A stretch of DNA of 13,808 nt from PALSA-1004 sp947474275 (GTDB taxonomy: Bacteria > Pseudomonadota > Gammaproteobacteria > Burkholderiales > SG8-41), in the NCBI GenBank assembly GCA_947474275.1, contig CANJHY010000129.1, positions 1 through 13,808 of the forward strand, written 5' to 3'. Shown here piece by piece: positions 13,155-13,808 of the stretch. A program made the translations under genes and the position numbers. Numbering within the stretch: position 1 is the first letter of the stretch; every line of letters begins with the position of its first letter. The notes under the pieces are model-generated. The model saw only the letters and a program-made list of their open reading frames with translations. It searched no databases and had not been told where the DNA came from.

Positions 13155-13808
13155 TCAGCGGTAGCGGATGCGCGGATCGAACACTGCGTACAACATGTCG
13201 ATGATGAAATTCACCAATACGAACACGACCGACACCAGCAGCACCAGCGCCTGCAACAATGTGTAATCGCCGCGCGAAATCGCCTGCACGAACAATTTGC
13301 CGATGCCGTTGAGGTTGAACACCTGTTCGGTCACCACCAGGCCGCCGATCAGGAATGCGAACTCGAGGCCGATCACGGTAATCACCGGCAGCAGCGCGTT
13401 GCGCAGCGCATGGCGCGAAATCACCAGCCGCTCATAAACACCTTTGGCGCGCGCGGTGCGGATGTAATCTTCCTGCAGCACTTCGAGAATACTTGAGCGC
13501 ATCATGCGTGTCGATACTGCCGAGTAACGATAACCGACTGCAAGCGCCGGCCAGATGAGCTGCAGCAGGTTGGCTTTCGGGTCCTGCATGAACGGCGTGA
13601 ATGTGAGCGGCGGTATCCACGAGAACATCGTCAAGAGGCCGAGGATGATAATCATGCCCAGCCAGAACGACGGCACCGCGAGCCCCGCAATCGAGAACAC
13701 GCGTATGGTGTGGTCTATCCAGGAGTCCTTGAATACGGCGGACAGCGTGCCCAGCGGCAATGCCAATGCCACCGCGAGTATGGTGGCGAGGATCGCGACT
13801 TCGAGCGA
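13155..13808 (-). CDS. ABC transporter permease, DppB/OppB type (N-terminus beyond window)
   Basis: The frame is open from the right edge to TGA at 13157-13155, giving the last 217 residues; the start lies beyond 13808. Membrane segments such as VAILATILAVALALPLGTL and VFSIAGLAVPSFWLGMIIILGLL are followed by the EAA loop (EDYIRTARAKGVYERLVISR) and ALRNALLPVITVIGLEFAFLIGG. The C-terminus, NFIIDMLYAVFDPRIRYR, is characteristic of DppB/OppB. It pairs with the DppC-like permease encoded immediately downstream. Confidence 0.93.
   Translation of the reverse strand, partial: SLEVAILATILAVALALPLGTLSAVFKDSWIDHTIRVFSIAGLAVPSFWLGMIIILGLLTMFSWIPPLTFTPFMQDPKANLLQLIWPALAVGYRYSAVSTRMMRSSILEVLQEDYIRTARAKGVYERLVISRHALRNALLPVITVIGLEFAFLIGGLVVTEQVFNLNGIGKLFVQAISRGDYTLLQALVLLVSVVFVLVNFIIDMLYAVFDPRIRYR

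Noticed and set aside
12536..13204. 222-codon plus-strand frame opposite the DppC-like gene
   Set aside because: Its product is rich in His, Arg and Asp, a common antisense artefact, and it overlaps a typical permease gene.

Overview
The window reads as chromosomal DNA of a GC-rich betaproteobacterium, most likely Burkholderiales-like. This is inferred from a Bug/TctC-type periplasmic receptor, CaiB/BaiF and enoyl-CoA hydratase genes, AzlCD, a DppBC-type ABC transporter and the overall codon use. No rRNA or tRNA gene that would fix the taxonomy is visible.

Positions 1-3858 are the integrase end of an integrative element (genomic island, satellite or defective prophage), all on the minus strand. 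In transcription order it holds a DUF4102-type tyrosine integrase (3858-2527), an unrecognised AT-richer 220-aa gene (2431-1769), an AlpA-type excisionase/regulator (1641-1429), a 47-aa ORF (1419-1276) and the first 427 codons of a TOPRIM plus DUF3987 (helicase/primase-like) protein that runs off the left edge. The last three are tightly packed and partly overlapping, with a promoter candidate and two inverted repeats in front of alpA. Three 12-bp direct repeats that form a strong G-quadruplex motif lie directly upstream of the integrase start. The element/chromosome junction should lie within about 3860-4000.

Positions 4001-4922 (+) are host genes: an EVE-domain protein and an ICMT-like membrane methyltransferase, closely spaced. 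They converge on a minus-strand block running 9100 to 4932: SMP-30-family lactonase, azlC, azlD, enoyl-CoA hydratase/isomerase family, then CaiB/BaiF CoA-transferase. The first three are almost certainly one transcription unit. A hairpin-forming repeat with perfect 23-bp arms separates the last two genes.

Divergent from the SMP-30 gene, positions 9291-11445 (+) encode a secreted Bug/TctC solute receptor followed by a muconate-cycloisomerase-like enolase-superfamily enzyme. A second copy of the hairpin repeat lies between this gene and the converging minus-strand block at the right edge: a DppB-type permease (cut by the window end), a DppC-type permease and a haloacid-dehalogenase-like enzyme, spaced 1-4 bp apart. 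The host part looks like uptake and catabolism of organic acids, lactones and CoA-activated acids, but no substrate can be assigned from sequence alone.

The least explained items are the 220-aa gene beside the integrase, the 47-aa ORF coupled to the primase gene, the operator-like repeats before alpA, the G-rich repeats before the integrase, and the dispersed repeat that abuts the stop codons of two unrelated genes.
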